Below are positions 13,901-26,400 of a stretch of 64,000 nucleotides of DNA, piece after piece. Position 1 is the first letter of the stretch. Each line of letters starts with the position of its first letter. The notes beneath the pieces are model-generated. The model worked only from the letters and a program-made list of their open reading frames with translations. It did no database searches and had not been told where the DNA came from. Position numbers and translations under genes: made by a program. Location: contig NC_134369.1 in NCBI RefSeq assembly GCF_035582795.1, positions 54,126,001 to 54,190,000 of the forward strand. The letters run 5' to 3'. Origin of the DNA: Mycteria americana (Eukaryota; Chordata; Aves; Ciconiiformes; Ciconiidae).

Positions 13901-16900
13901 AAGGAGGTTGTAGCGAGGTGGGTGTCAGTCTCCTAAGTAACAAGAGGTAGGACGAGAGGAAATGGCCTCAAGTTGCGCCACGGAAGGTTTCGATTGGATG
14001 TTAGGAAAAATTTCTTCACCGAAAGGGTTGTGAAGCATTGGAACAGGCTGCCCAGGGAAGTGGTTGAGTCACCATCCCTGGAGGTATTTACAAGATGTGC
14101 AGATGTGGTGCTTAGGGACATGGTTTAGTGGTGGACTTGGCAGTGCTGGGTTAATGGTTGGACTTGATGATCTTAAAGGTCTTTTCCAATCTAAATGATT
14201 CTATGATTCTATTTCACATTAGCCTATATGCCTAGAGTAGTAGCAAGCACTTCAATGAATGTTGTAGTACAAACCTATCCCATGTTCACCCTATGAATTT
14301 ATTCAGCTCTAGCTAAAATAGCTATAAATGCAAATTATAGCTTTTACCTTCTAAAGGTGTGTAGTATGGCCTTAGATATAATGAACTTACCTTGGGAGGA
14401 TGCATATGGTTCAGTATAATGACCATTGTAATGCAGCTGAGGTGGTGGAGGCATCATATAAGGCTGAGGCTTGGGCTTGGAAAGCAAGCATCTTATTGTT
14501 AGTTAAAAACTCATGATTTATTTTAAAAATAAGTCTTGAAGATTTTTTTTTATATATAATGTATAATATTATACATATAGTATATAATACACACGCACAA
14601 AGCCTTAGTCTTAAATCTTTTCTAAATTTGCAAGGTAAGTTTCTCCTGCGAGGTCGTACAAGAAACAATTTAAAAAAAAAAAAAAAAAAAAAGGAAACAA
14701 AACCACACACCACCAACCCAAGACTGTATCTTGCCATCTCACATCTAGGAGTGTCCTAAATAAGTATCCTAGAGACAGAGCAATCAAACTAAAAATAGAA
14801 GTGTTTAAAATATTTTTCATTGCAATTATTTTAATTCCATTATTCAAATATTACATACCAGCTTTTTCTAGAAGTCAGAAACAGTTCCTCACATATTAGA
14901 CTCATCTTTTTCACTGCTCATTTTATTTCACTGAAGGAAACTAATGTCTGATTCAAAGTCAACCGAAATCCATAAAAATGCAAACAGAAAACTATTTGCC
15001 CTCCTTACCATAGACATCCTGGACGAAGACCGCCTCCTAACAGGATTCACTGTAACAGGCTGAGTTTGTCTACAGAAGGAATTTTATGGTGAGAAATGAT
15101 TCTTAACACCACCAAGACCTATTTCAAACCTTGGAAAGTGCTCCGAAGTTCAGTTAAACATCACTACATTTCTTTGAGCCAGGACCTGTGTTAAATAGTC
15201 CTTCCCAACAGCCTCAAAAGGAAAGAGCTCTGTGCATAAACCACCATCGCAGACAGTCTGAGCAGCATGACAAAACCAGGACTGAAATACCTCAATTATT
15301 TCTTTGCCTCTTTTCTATGAAGCATGAAAAGGAGACATCCCTGAAGCACTGCAGCAGAGCAGAAAAAGCAGTAGAGTAACTGGAGCCTAGTTCCAAATTT
15401 GAACCCCATATAAAATCTCATACTGTAAGTTACCTGTTCTACAAGACCAGACATAAAATTGTTTACAGAATGTAATGTTACAGATGTTACAGGAACTGGA
15501 AAGCATGACTATACTGCATGAGCATTTGTATGTTCTAACATTCAAGCTAACGGTAATAAATTTTCCTAATTTGTTGGATTGCCTCCAGGATCTAAGGTTC
15601 AGAAACCTTAAGCTCCTTTTTCCCCACCCTACACTGCACCTGTACCCTGCATCTTGCAGCAAGACAGAGGTCAAAAGACAGTAGAATAACACAAATGCAG
15701 GAACTGCCAGATTTCAGAAAGAAAGATGATTTTTCAGCTCACCCTTTGGGAAGTGAAGGACGAGAAAGGATTGGAAAGCGTGGAAGGGAAAGAATGAGTG
15801 AAGATTTCTGAGAGCCCTCCTCAGGTGGAGAGTCCAGGGAATCTCTAAAGACAAGGTACGTACAGATAAAGAAAAAACCCCTGAACTTAATACAGGCATG
15901 CATAAGTTTTCAGCAGCAGGACCAGATGACAGGGAATCTTCGAGTAGAGATAATCAGAAAAGCTTTTTTTGAGGTCTTTACCTATTACTAAAACCATGTT
16001 GTGGTGAAAGGGTTAAAATAAGTAAACCTAGAAACTGACATTCCATACAGAACTATAGAACTGACATTATTCAGATAGCAATGCGTGAGTCCCACAAATG
16101 CACTACTTCTACCGATATTTCTTATCCCTCTCAAACGGCAGCCAGGTTTACAAGCTTAGAGGTATGAGGTCTACTCTACCCCAAATTAATCTTACTCTTC
16201 CAAAATAAATTAGCATTAAACCCACTAGCGAGTCATCTGTGGTACAAAATATTCCATTATCTTTCCACTGGCCTCAGCAAATTTTGGACCAACCCCTCCA
16301 TAGCTATCTTCTTGTGCACAAAGAAGAAGAATGGAACATTTGGGAATCATGGTTTTTTTATGACAGACTATTCACTGGGTCTAATTCTTTATTCTTGGAC
16401 TGAAGTAACTTAACTGAAGAAAAGAGGTACCAGTGGAGTAGTTCAAATTCCAGACCTTGATTTACAAGTTGGAGACCAGCCCATTTAAATTTAATTTGAT
16501 GAATTATATTAAACTTACTTTGCACTGGTGCTACTTGAGCTATACGGATTCCATGGATATCCAAAGGACCACATACCTCTCAGCTGTCAATCCAGCACAT
16601 TTCAGGAGTGCTTCACATACACTTCCCGCCCTTTTAAAGGCCTCTAGAGTGTCCTTTCAGAGCAGTTCACCCAAACCCAGGCCAAAATCCCAGTGATTCC
16701 AGTAGCTCACAAACATTCTAGCAATAGTAGCCCCCAAAGCAACTAAAGTCTGTCACAGCACTGAGATCCAGCAGCAGGGGCCAAAAACTATTACTTTTGG
16801 TAAGATTTCAGTGCTTAGTATTGTCCTCTGTTATAAAGCACAACATGTTTGAGAAACTGATGATAAGTATTTTCTCAAAAAAGATTAAGGAAAAAACCCC

Positions 16901-17377
16901 AAGTCATTAATTACTACCATCTAAAAAGGACAGTAAAGACATTACAGAGGTTATAAAAGATTTCACTTCCCAATGGAAGCTTCAAGGGCACCAAGAGTTC
17001 TGCTAATGTATTCTACTTACAGGCTGCATTTATTTAGTCTGTAAAATTTGTGTCTAGCCACACACATCCTCCACACATATTTTGCTGTTTCCATATCTTC
17101 CTGCCAAAAAACAAAAACAAAATTTGCTTATTAGGTCAAATATACATACCCTTCACTTGCTTTCAGACAAGCCACTGAAATTTTTAAGATTAAGTTAGCA
17201 TTGACCAATTTTGTTTTAATATAACTTCATTACTGTCACCAGGTTTTCCCTAAAACTGTACTTTGTGGGCCTGAACATGCACTGTAGCCTAACAATTTTA
17301 TTAGATTTATGAAAGTTGAAAGTAGAAGCCTTTTGATGAAGCCATTCTTATCAGCTATAACACTAACACAATTTACA

Positions 17378-17436
<59 letters not shown>

Positions 17437-20400
17437 GCCATAAGATTGTCAACAGCTGCCTTCTTGACAAAGGCTACTGGTAGATGCTACATAAAATTAA
17501 TTCCGCATGAAGCACCGTGGCCCATTCCAGCAAAGCTCTAAGACCATGCTTATCATTAAATGCCACTGATTTAAAAGTCAAAAAAACATGCCAGAAATTT
17601 TACTGGAATGGATGAAAATGTTTATGACCACCTGAACCAAACTTGTCAATGTACTCAACATAAGAGGTCAGATTTTTAATGCCTTCCCGTAGAAAGCTAG
17701 CCAGAGACAGTATTGTTACTTTTGACTCACTCATACAGTTCCAAGTTGCTAAATATACAAAAAGTAGTTTTTATCCTTTGAGTTAAATTAGCAGTCTTAA
17801 TTTTTGGGTTTTTATTGATGCGTTAGTGACAAAATAAAAGTAAAAGTCTACTCACAGTTTGGAATTGGATTGTCTCTTCTTTGTTTGCCAGCTCTAATGC
17901 AAAAAAGGATTTGTTGTGGGACATGTTGGCAATATCATGCCACCTGCAGACAAAAGGAACAGAACAGACTGGCAAGCTCTGATTTTCAAACCACACAAAA
18001 TGCAACTGAAGAACAGAACCACCACCAAGAATATGGATAAATAAAAAGTTCAATCTATCTGAACAAGTTGCAGACTATCACTTCCATATCCGTTAAATGA
18101 CTGCTGAAAGGAAAATATGTATGTGACTTTTGAAAATGCGCAACATGTACAGCAATGTTTATTACTTGTCTTCCACTTGAAATTTAAGTGTTCTTAAAAA
18201 AAAAAAAAAAAAAATCAAATTTGGACAAATTTAGTTATCAGTAAATTATAATGTCCGGACTGCCTGAAAGCAAACCATACATTGGGGGGGGGATCTACAC
18301 TAAACAAAGCCATTAAGGCATTATTATACATATTTTCTAGAACTCTCTTGCATATTGACAGATGAGAAAAAGTTAGATTGCAAGAAATATAATACCATAT
18401 ATTTATTCAACTTCTTGTTAAATATAAATGTAGTTTGATCCATTACTATTATGTTAGTGTAAATAAAGCCTATATCATTGATTTATTAAAAGAATATTCT
18501 GCAGTGCACAAACACAGGGAAAAAGCATGATCTACATACAGGACACTTTCTAAAGGTATTTATATGACTTCCATTTTCATTATATAGATGTGGCTGATAG
18601 CATTTTCTATAGCTACTCACCATCACATGCGTGAGGTAGAGAAACAATGTCCCCATTTTGATGTAGAACAAAGACCCCTCAGATTTAAGGCCTTGGTTTA
18701 TAGGCGTTTATGGAGGCAATTATGAAATTACTTGAACCAGTCTGAAGCATAACCCAGCCTTTGTAAATTGTACTAGTGGGTCATTTGTCTACGCTTTTTT
18801 GCCACCCAAATACCATGATATATCTATCCCCAGTAGAACTGCCCGTAGCCATACAACAAATAAGCAACAGAGCAGAAAACTGGATCCTGAAATTGGAATA
18901 CGACTACTTTCTGATGCTCTCCAATGTGCAACTTTTTTCTTTTGTGGATGCACACCCACACTGCATCCACAATTCTTTGGGAAATTATGTGAAATGCATG
19001 GACAAAGCTTACTCCTCTCCCCTGCGCGCTTGGAAAGTCAGACAGCAGAGCTGTTGCTTCATTCTGCGAGAAAGCAGAGTAGGGCACTTCTGCCATTCTA
19101 TACAACTAAAAAGAACTTGGCATCAGCTCTCCTATCAGCAGCAGAGATAGAGATTGTCGTGAAGGGCAGTTAACGGTACTGAATTTATAAACTCTATTAA
19201 ACAAAACCACTAACAGAAAGAAGAACAGTTGCTACTTTCCCTAACCCCAGAAATTCACGATGAGTTCCAGTAACTGTTGGACCACAGGATTTCAAGATTC
19301 TGTTCATATTCAGCCAAAAATTCAATTCTAGAAGATTAAAGTTCACTAAAAATAAAGCCTTTCTTGCTCTAGTGATAACTGCAGGTTACTAAGATTAGTT
19401 AAAACCAAAAAATCTTTATATGTATTTTTTGAAATTTATTCCAAATTCTGTCCAAAGATGCCCAAGCAACCCCTCCTGAAGTCAGTGGGAACCAGGCCAT
19501 TTCACACGAAGACTGAATTAACTGTTAGGTAAGTTGCAGGCATGCCTATGTCTATAATTTAACTATCAGAACATTAAATAATAAACTAAAACAACGTATG
19601 AATCCAAAATAATGAAACAAATGTTATCACGTGACTCTCCTCTATTTCTTTTATATATAATATATGAAAGGAACTCCTGGATAATTTTACAATTGAATAT
19701 TTCTAAGTAAATTGATGTGCCCATCTTAGGACTTAAGATGTTCTATGTGTACAGAATTGCTCCTTTTTGACTCAGTAAATGTTTTGCAATGGAATGTATA
19801 TTAAACGTTCATCTCTTAGAATTAATCTGACTTAAAGAGATTCATCCTGCAGTCAATACATTGAAAAATTCCCGTGGACTTCAGTATTCACTGTAGCATG
19901 ACAACTACAAGACTATGTTCAGGTTTATCAAATGAATAAATATACATCATATCTAAGAGTCACTCATGCTAGTGAGAAACACACATAAAATGTGAAGTGC
20001 ACAAAGATATTTTAAGAAAGAACAGTACTAACCTAAATACAACAGGAGGACGACCATTTTTGTGTTTCACAAAGATACCATCAAGACATGCTCCAATGAA
20101 TATGTCACTTCCTTGGCTGTCCTGTAAGAAGTTGCAAAAAATTATGCAAATACAGAAAAAAGTCTTTGAAAGCAAAGTTACATGAGAAGCAACTACTTTT
20201 ACAATTCTGGGGAAGAAAAGGGGTGGTGTGGTTTTTGGTTTTTTATTTATTTTTTGGCAGGAAGTAACCCTTTTTACATAGGGGGAAAAAAAAACCCAAC
20301 TCAGACAAAGATCAAAGCCCTGTTTACCTTTGCAGGATAGGTCTCTTCACCATAGCCTTCCATTCTCTCTACTTCTTGCATATATAACATTTCTGCATCA

Positions 20401-23400
20401 GGAGGAGTAAGGCCTCTACAAATGAAAACAACAATCAGCTAGTACTGTCAATAGAAAAAAAATCATCTTTGTTTTACTCTGACTGACACTGTCAAAGCTT
20501 GAAAAGCATCCCCAAGACATCCAGGCAACCATCAAATCATGCTGTTTTCATCTGTACCAAGGGCTGATATATTTGTCTCAGCCTTTACACTTTGATTCTA
20601 GTAACTTCTTTCTCTCAGGCATCTCTAGGGGTAAATGGCAACAAAGACCAGTTAAAATTATCATCTCTGCTAATGGCAGACAATTATCACATCCTTATTC
20701 AAATCCATCATTGTCACCATATTTTCTCACTTTATCAGAACGATTGTTCTGGCACATGTGTTCAAGACCTGAATTTCTCCTACTGCAGTATACATGTTTA
20801 GGACCAATATGAAGTTTGATGCTTCCCATTTCAGGAAGGGAGTCTCATTTTCCCATGCTAACAGAGTTTTAACTGTAATGGTTTGAAAATATGAGAAAGA
20901 CAAGATCTGTAGGTAATTTTTTTTTTTTTTAATTAGACCAACTGGCAAATACAATTTTCTCACAGACTTGTAGTAGTGTCACAGGAATTAAAACATTGTG
21001 TTTCCCTACCTACCTCAGTTGATCTCATAAAAGACATAATCTCTACCTGCAAAATCCTGTCATGCTCATTCTTATGTCTCTCAATACTTTTTCAATCATC
21101 AATCTCTCTGTTTCTTCATTTTTTCCTAGTGTCACGCAGATTAAGTTTTCTTTGCTGAACCTTAACCATGCAATCTTGTTACGAAAGCATTTCAAAGATA
21201 AATGGATTTGAAATTTTCAAAATGTTGTTTTAAAACAATACAGGAAAAAATAATCAGTATTACTCACATAGTCACAAACATTTTTCACTGATGAACTGAC
21301 AACAGAGAACTTAAGTTTCCTTTGCCTTGGACTACTGCATCTTAGCTACCTTTTACTTAAGATCATAAGCATTCTGGCACAGTGATTGTCCCTAGATTTC
21401 TACTGTCCTCAGTATCTGCCAATGCTGTTTATCAAGAAACATCTTTACTGGGGTCACAACTTCATATAAACAAGTTTCAGAAACATTATACAGGTGAAGT
21501 CACACTAATTGTGTCCTGTGTTCTTAATTTTCAAACAGAATCGTCTTGTTTATTTTAAGTCATTCTGTTCTCTTTGCACTTTCATTCAGCAAAAATTCTC
21601 GTAATTTTAATGCAGATGTATCAGTGGAAAATTCATTTAAATGGGAAGTGAAATTAGTGCAACTGTCTTCTGGGATTCCTAACTTCCTGAGCTACTGAAG
21701 CAATCACATCAAAATTAGGCAATAAAGACTTTTAGAAATGTTACCTGTACTTCTGATGTAGCAAGGCAACTTTCTGTGTCGCTTCTTCCAATATTTTCTC
21801 TTCTTGTAGCCAACCCTTAAGGTAAGATAGAGTTTATAAAATGAGTTACAAAAAGAGTTACAAAAAATTCTACAAAATTAGATGGTTATAGTTTCTTTAC
21901 ACAGGCAAATCAACTCTCCACTCTAGTCTTGGAGCTTAGATACTGTAATATGCACACAAAATCAAAAAGCACAAACATTGTTTTGAAGTGGTTTTACTCA
22001 CTTTCCCATCTCCACCCTAACCTTCTTTTCAGTGTAATATACAATGAAATTGAAGAGATCTTGCAACATCTTTGCTTCTGTGGAATCATATCTCACTCCA
22101 GTCTCAAAGACGACCTTTACTGAATTTGACAATCTAGGGAGCAGCAAGCTAGATGGATCATGGAGTCTTTAATAATGATTTGTATTAACCAATCTAAAGA
22201 AAGATTTAAATTTATCAATGTAAGAATTTATATTTATCAATTTAAAGTACTTACCACTGGAAACAAAGCAAATCTTTGTAGAAACTCCTGAGATTCATAC
22301 TGATCATAGTCTCCAAAATCAGCTAAAAAATAAAAAATTTCTTGGGTTCAAACATTTGTAACAAAATAATTCAATACCCGATTAATTGCAGCAGGATCTC
22401 CAAATAGCAAATCTCCATCCTATTGAACTACAATCTGAAAGTAAAACAATGGAACAAACTAACCAGTAATGTTTATGAAGAGGAAAAGTAAAAATACATC
22501 CCATCTTTTTACCTTGTTCGGACAAATCGGTAACACTCCTTGTGGATAGAAAAGGAGAAGAAATGATAAAACAATCAGAGTGTTGCTCCAAGTTCCCTGG
22601 GTTTTTATTTGTTTGGTTTTTTAATTACAGAATGGTTGAGGTTGGAAGGGGCCTCTGGAGATCTAGCCCCAAGCAGGGTCAGCTACAGCAGATAGTCTCA
22701 GAGCCTTCTCCGGTCAAGTTTTGAACACAGATGATTGAGACTTTACAACTTCTTTGGGCAACCTGTGCCAGCGTCTTGCCACTCTCACAACAGAAAACTT
22801 TTATTATGTTTGGACGAAGTTTCCTATATTTCAGTTTGTGCCCATTGCCTAAGAAGAGCCTAGCTCTACCTTCTTTACTCCCTCCCGTCAGATACCTAAT
22901 TATCTGCAGTATAGCAGCAGCAGACTGCTCCAACTCGCAGCTGGACTCAAAACACTGCACAGAGCATCTGGAGCACCCTTCCGCTCTCAAGCCTTCTACA
23001 GCTCCCTGCACCCAGACATGCAGAACGTGCGACCTAGAAGCCTTCCCAGACTCAGAGGCATGCTCAGAAGGGACTTAATAACAGTTTTGATTTTAATAAA
23101 CGTTTTGATTTTATGTCATGCCAAAGGGCATCCCAAGGTATTTGCCTCTTTTTCTGTTGCCAGGGAAAAACTAGCCAACATTTCAAAGAAGAGAAATAAA
23201 ACAGTCTAAATTGGAAAAGTTATGCACCAGTCGCACAGGAGAAACTGTGGAACAGCAGTCTGTACAGAACGACTGCTCCCAAAAATATAAACACAATCCC
23301 CAAGTATACAGATCCTATTTATGTTACCACAGATTCTTATCCATAATAGCATAATTTTAGAGACATTTAGGAACCAAATTTGTATTAAGCATTAACAATT

Positions 23401-26400
23401 AATATGCAAGTTATTTACGATGAAAGGGGAGAACTTGTGACATGCTACACCAACACAGCACTTGAGATAAAGCAGTGTTTAGAATTAGCCTATGGTAATT
23501 ATTTTAAATACAGATCATTCCTGAAACCAGTTCACTTGAAACAGAAAACAACTGCTTCTGTTCATTCACCAGCTAAAATTAACTAACCTGCCTGGTATAA
23601 GCTACTTCAGTCTTCAGAGCACATTCATTTAGAACCTGCATTTTTTCTGAAATGTTTTTTCACTGTATTATCAACACATACAGTTTCTCTCTTATACAAG
23701 ACTGAAAAAGGAATGTGAAAGCTGAAAGGATAAATATTTTCCATCTGGAAAGAGGATTATATTGAAAGATTTCTATAAACAACTCACTGAGCAGAGAGAT
23801 ATTTACACTGTCCAAAGATATGAAAATAACAAAGCAAGATTTTGTCAGTTGAAGACCATTAAATCCTGGCTTGGATTAAACAGATTCACTGTTATATAAA
23901 CAAGGCACTAATATAATTCACCCCACACCACTGGTAACCACATTTTCAAAAAACATAATCATAGTCTTTAATGTGATACTACCAACACATATAATTAAAA
24001 AAAGACAAACAAAAACTTAAGGTGTACGTACTGCCAATGATTTTAAGTCCCTTTCAATTTTGGCAGATTTACAACTGCTGTTAGATAAACTGCAGTGGCA
24101 TTCACTGTGAAGCAATATGCAAACACACTAAACAAAGCCATTGCCATTAAAAACTTTTATTTTGAGAGAGTTAAGATCGAACAAGCATGTTAGCAGTGAA
24201 CACCAGACATGATCAGTGCAGACAGACTTAGGACTGGTGGTTCTCTGGTGTATACTCTATCCCATCTGACCCTAGTTAGGAAAAACAGAGCAGCCATTTT
24301 CATGTAGGTATCACAGAAATGGGTCTTCAGGAGTGATTTGAACATAGGAATTGTTAACAGTCTTGCATACCAACTTGAAATAATCTTAGACATTAGGATA
24401 TTTGGGAGAAGAAGTGGAGATACAAGTACTACTCTACATTCAAATTCGGTTATTTATTATAATGTGTCTCTCTCTCTTGTTACCATGTCAGAATAGAGTC
24501 TTCATTAACAGAAACAGATGACAGGTCTGTCAGTGTAAGCAGACGACAAGCCTTTGCCCCAAAAGGAACTCCGATGTCTAATTCAAACCCAGCTCCTGAA
24601 AATACACGTTAGATCCCCAGGTACACCTCTGAGGACTGCACAGAAATACCAGCAAAGTTCAGGGCCACTGATCCCACTGTTCCCCTTCTTCAGCCCATAT
24701 GATGAAGTTCGAAGGAGCAAGCCTTTCATAACTTACTGAAGTGGGTCTTAGAGCGATAAATAGAAAACATGCAATAGAAAATATATCACCGAAGTTTCTA
24801 ATGCAACATTAGCTAATTGGCACAATTGGCTTACTTACCCTGAACAGCTAAACCAGCCAGATGTATTGCTTGTTCCAGCGTGCAAGGAATGTTGCCCTCC
24901 AAGATATCTTTCTTTAATTGCAAATAATACTGATATCTACATGGGAAAAAAAGAAAAAGCCAGCATGGGCTTCTTAATTTACAGAGAGTGCAGATGAATA
25001 TGCCTGCATTTCCTAGTCTTCTCTGCATTCCCCAGTTTGTGTGGAGGGTAGTCTTCCTCATCATTCGGACCCATTATTTCATGGTCTTTAACAACTCCCC
25101 CCTTAGCTTTCACACATCACTGCAGAATCAAATACTCCTACCTCTTAAAACAAAGAATCTCCACGATTTCTGTCTCCTACCATACCCTCATAATTTTTTT
25201 TATTTTTAGCTTCTCCTTTCTTAATATTCTTATCTCCTCTTTACAATGTTCAGTACACTGCTGCTGTATTGCTGCATTGTCTTCCAATAGATCTAACAGT
25301 GCACATCCCTCCGATCACAATAGTGACTTTCATTTCTGCATTACAACCTCTGAGTACATTTTATTCTCACTTTCAAGGCACTGTTTTTTTTTCCTGGGTC
25401 ATCTCTTGTGCAGGCAACCACTACTAGCTCTACCATTTGTCCACAGACTGAACCACTATTTTCTTGAATTCTTCTGCCCCTTTCAGCCATCCATGGAACA
25501 CCCTATCTTGAGCCCAAAACACCTCAAAACTCAAAAATGCCATTATAGCTACACAGACTTTGCCAAGAAGGACATTTGCCTTCTATAAGTCTAGTTTTAA
25601 AAGCTTCTTAACTTCCTCATATTGTATGTTGACTCTTGTGAAGTAAGGCTTTAATACTGAAAAGATGGAGGCACGTGCTGCAATTCATTCAGAGATTAGA
25701 AAGGTCAGGTAAACTCCACACAAATTTACATCAAGCTAAAAGACAGCTCTCACTGTTTAACAGCCTATTGAATACAGTGACATTTATAAATATTGTTTAG
25801 ACTCTTCTGGATCCTACTACAGAAAAGCAGTATACCATATGACAGTAGATACATCCTTATACAACACACACAAGAACAGCTGGGACTAAACCCAGGCAAG
25901 AAAAGAAAAGAGAGAAAAAAGAAAAGAAAAGAGAAAAGAGAGAAAAAAGAAAAGAAAAGAGAAAAGAGACAAAAAAGAAAAGAAAAAAAAAGAGGAAAAA
26001 TAAGAAAAAAAAAAAGAGGAAAAATAAGAAAAAAAAAGAGGAAAAATAAGAAAAAAAAAGAGGAAAAATAAGAAAAAAAAAGAGGAAAAATAAGAAAAAA
26101 AAAGAGGAAAAATAAGAAAAAAAAAAGAGGAAAAATAAGAAAGAAAAAAGGAAAGCCACCACATAAAGGCATTTGGGGAAATAAATCTTCCCAGTCAAGC
26201 AGTAGAACATAAGCTCTTTCCATAGATCTGCTATTAAAAGTAAACATACAAACAGAGACTCTTGACACTACCTTGTGATAGTAAAAATACCATCTCTTTT
26301 GTCTATGACATTTCCATTTCCTGGTATATGTTAAACATACAATTTGCTTAAACATGCTTAATCTCATTTATATTGAAAAGGCATGAAAAAAATCCACATA

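Larger units (their letters stand above)
8359..14390 (-). other. PTPN21 introns 11 and 12
   Basis: Intron 12 is 8359-10688 and intron 11 is 12152-14390. Intron 12 holds the poly-T run and nothing else recognised. Intron 11 holds A/C-rich low-complexity sequence at about 12540-12740 and a CR1 fragment at 13800-14213. Confidence 0.7.
14476..20032 (-). other. PTPN21 introns 7 to 10
   Basis: Introns at 14476-15008, 15070-17020, 17101-17855 and 17944-20032. They hold a poly-A run at 14672-14692 and a TG/TA microsatellite at 17378-17434. Around 18776-19173 several frames are open at once, but no gene is recognised. Confidence 0.7.
20122..24838 (-). other. PTPN21 introns 3 to 6
   Basis: Introns at 20122-20327, 20416-21744, 21816-22254 and 22323-24838. 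Intron 3 holds a minus-orientation CR1 fragment from 22627. The rest shows AT-rich sequence with no gene. Confidence 0.7.

Noticed and set aside
25765..26367. 200-residue minus-strand frame rich in Phe and Leu, and a Lys/Glu-rich plus-strand frame
   Set aside because: Both are translations of the purine minisatellite. The composition is dictated by the repeat and the place is inside an intron.
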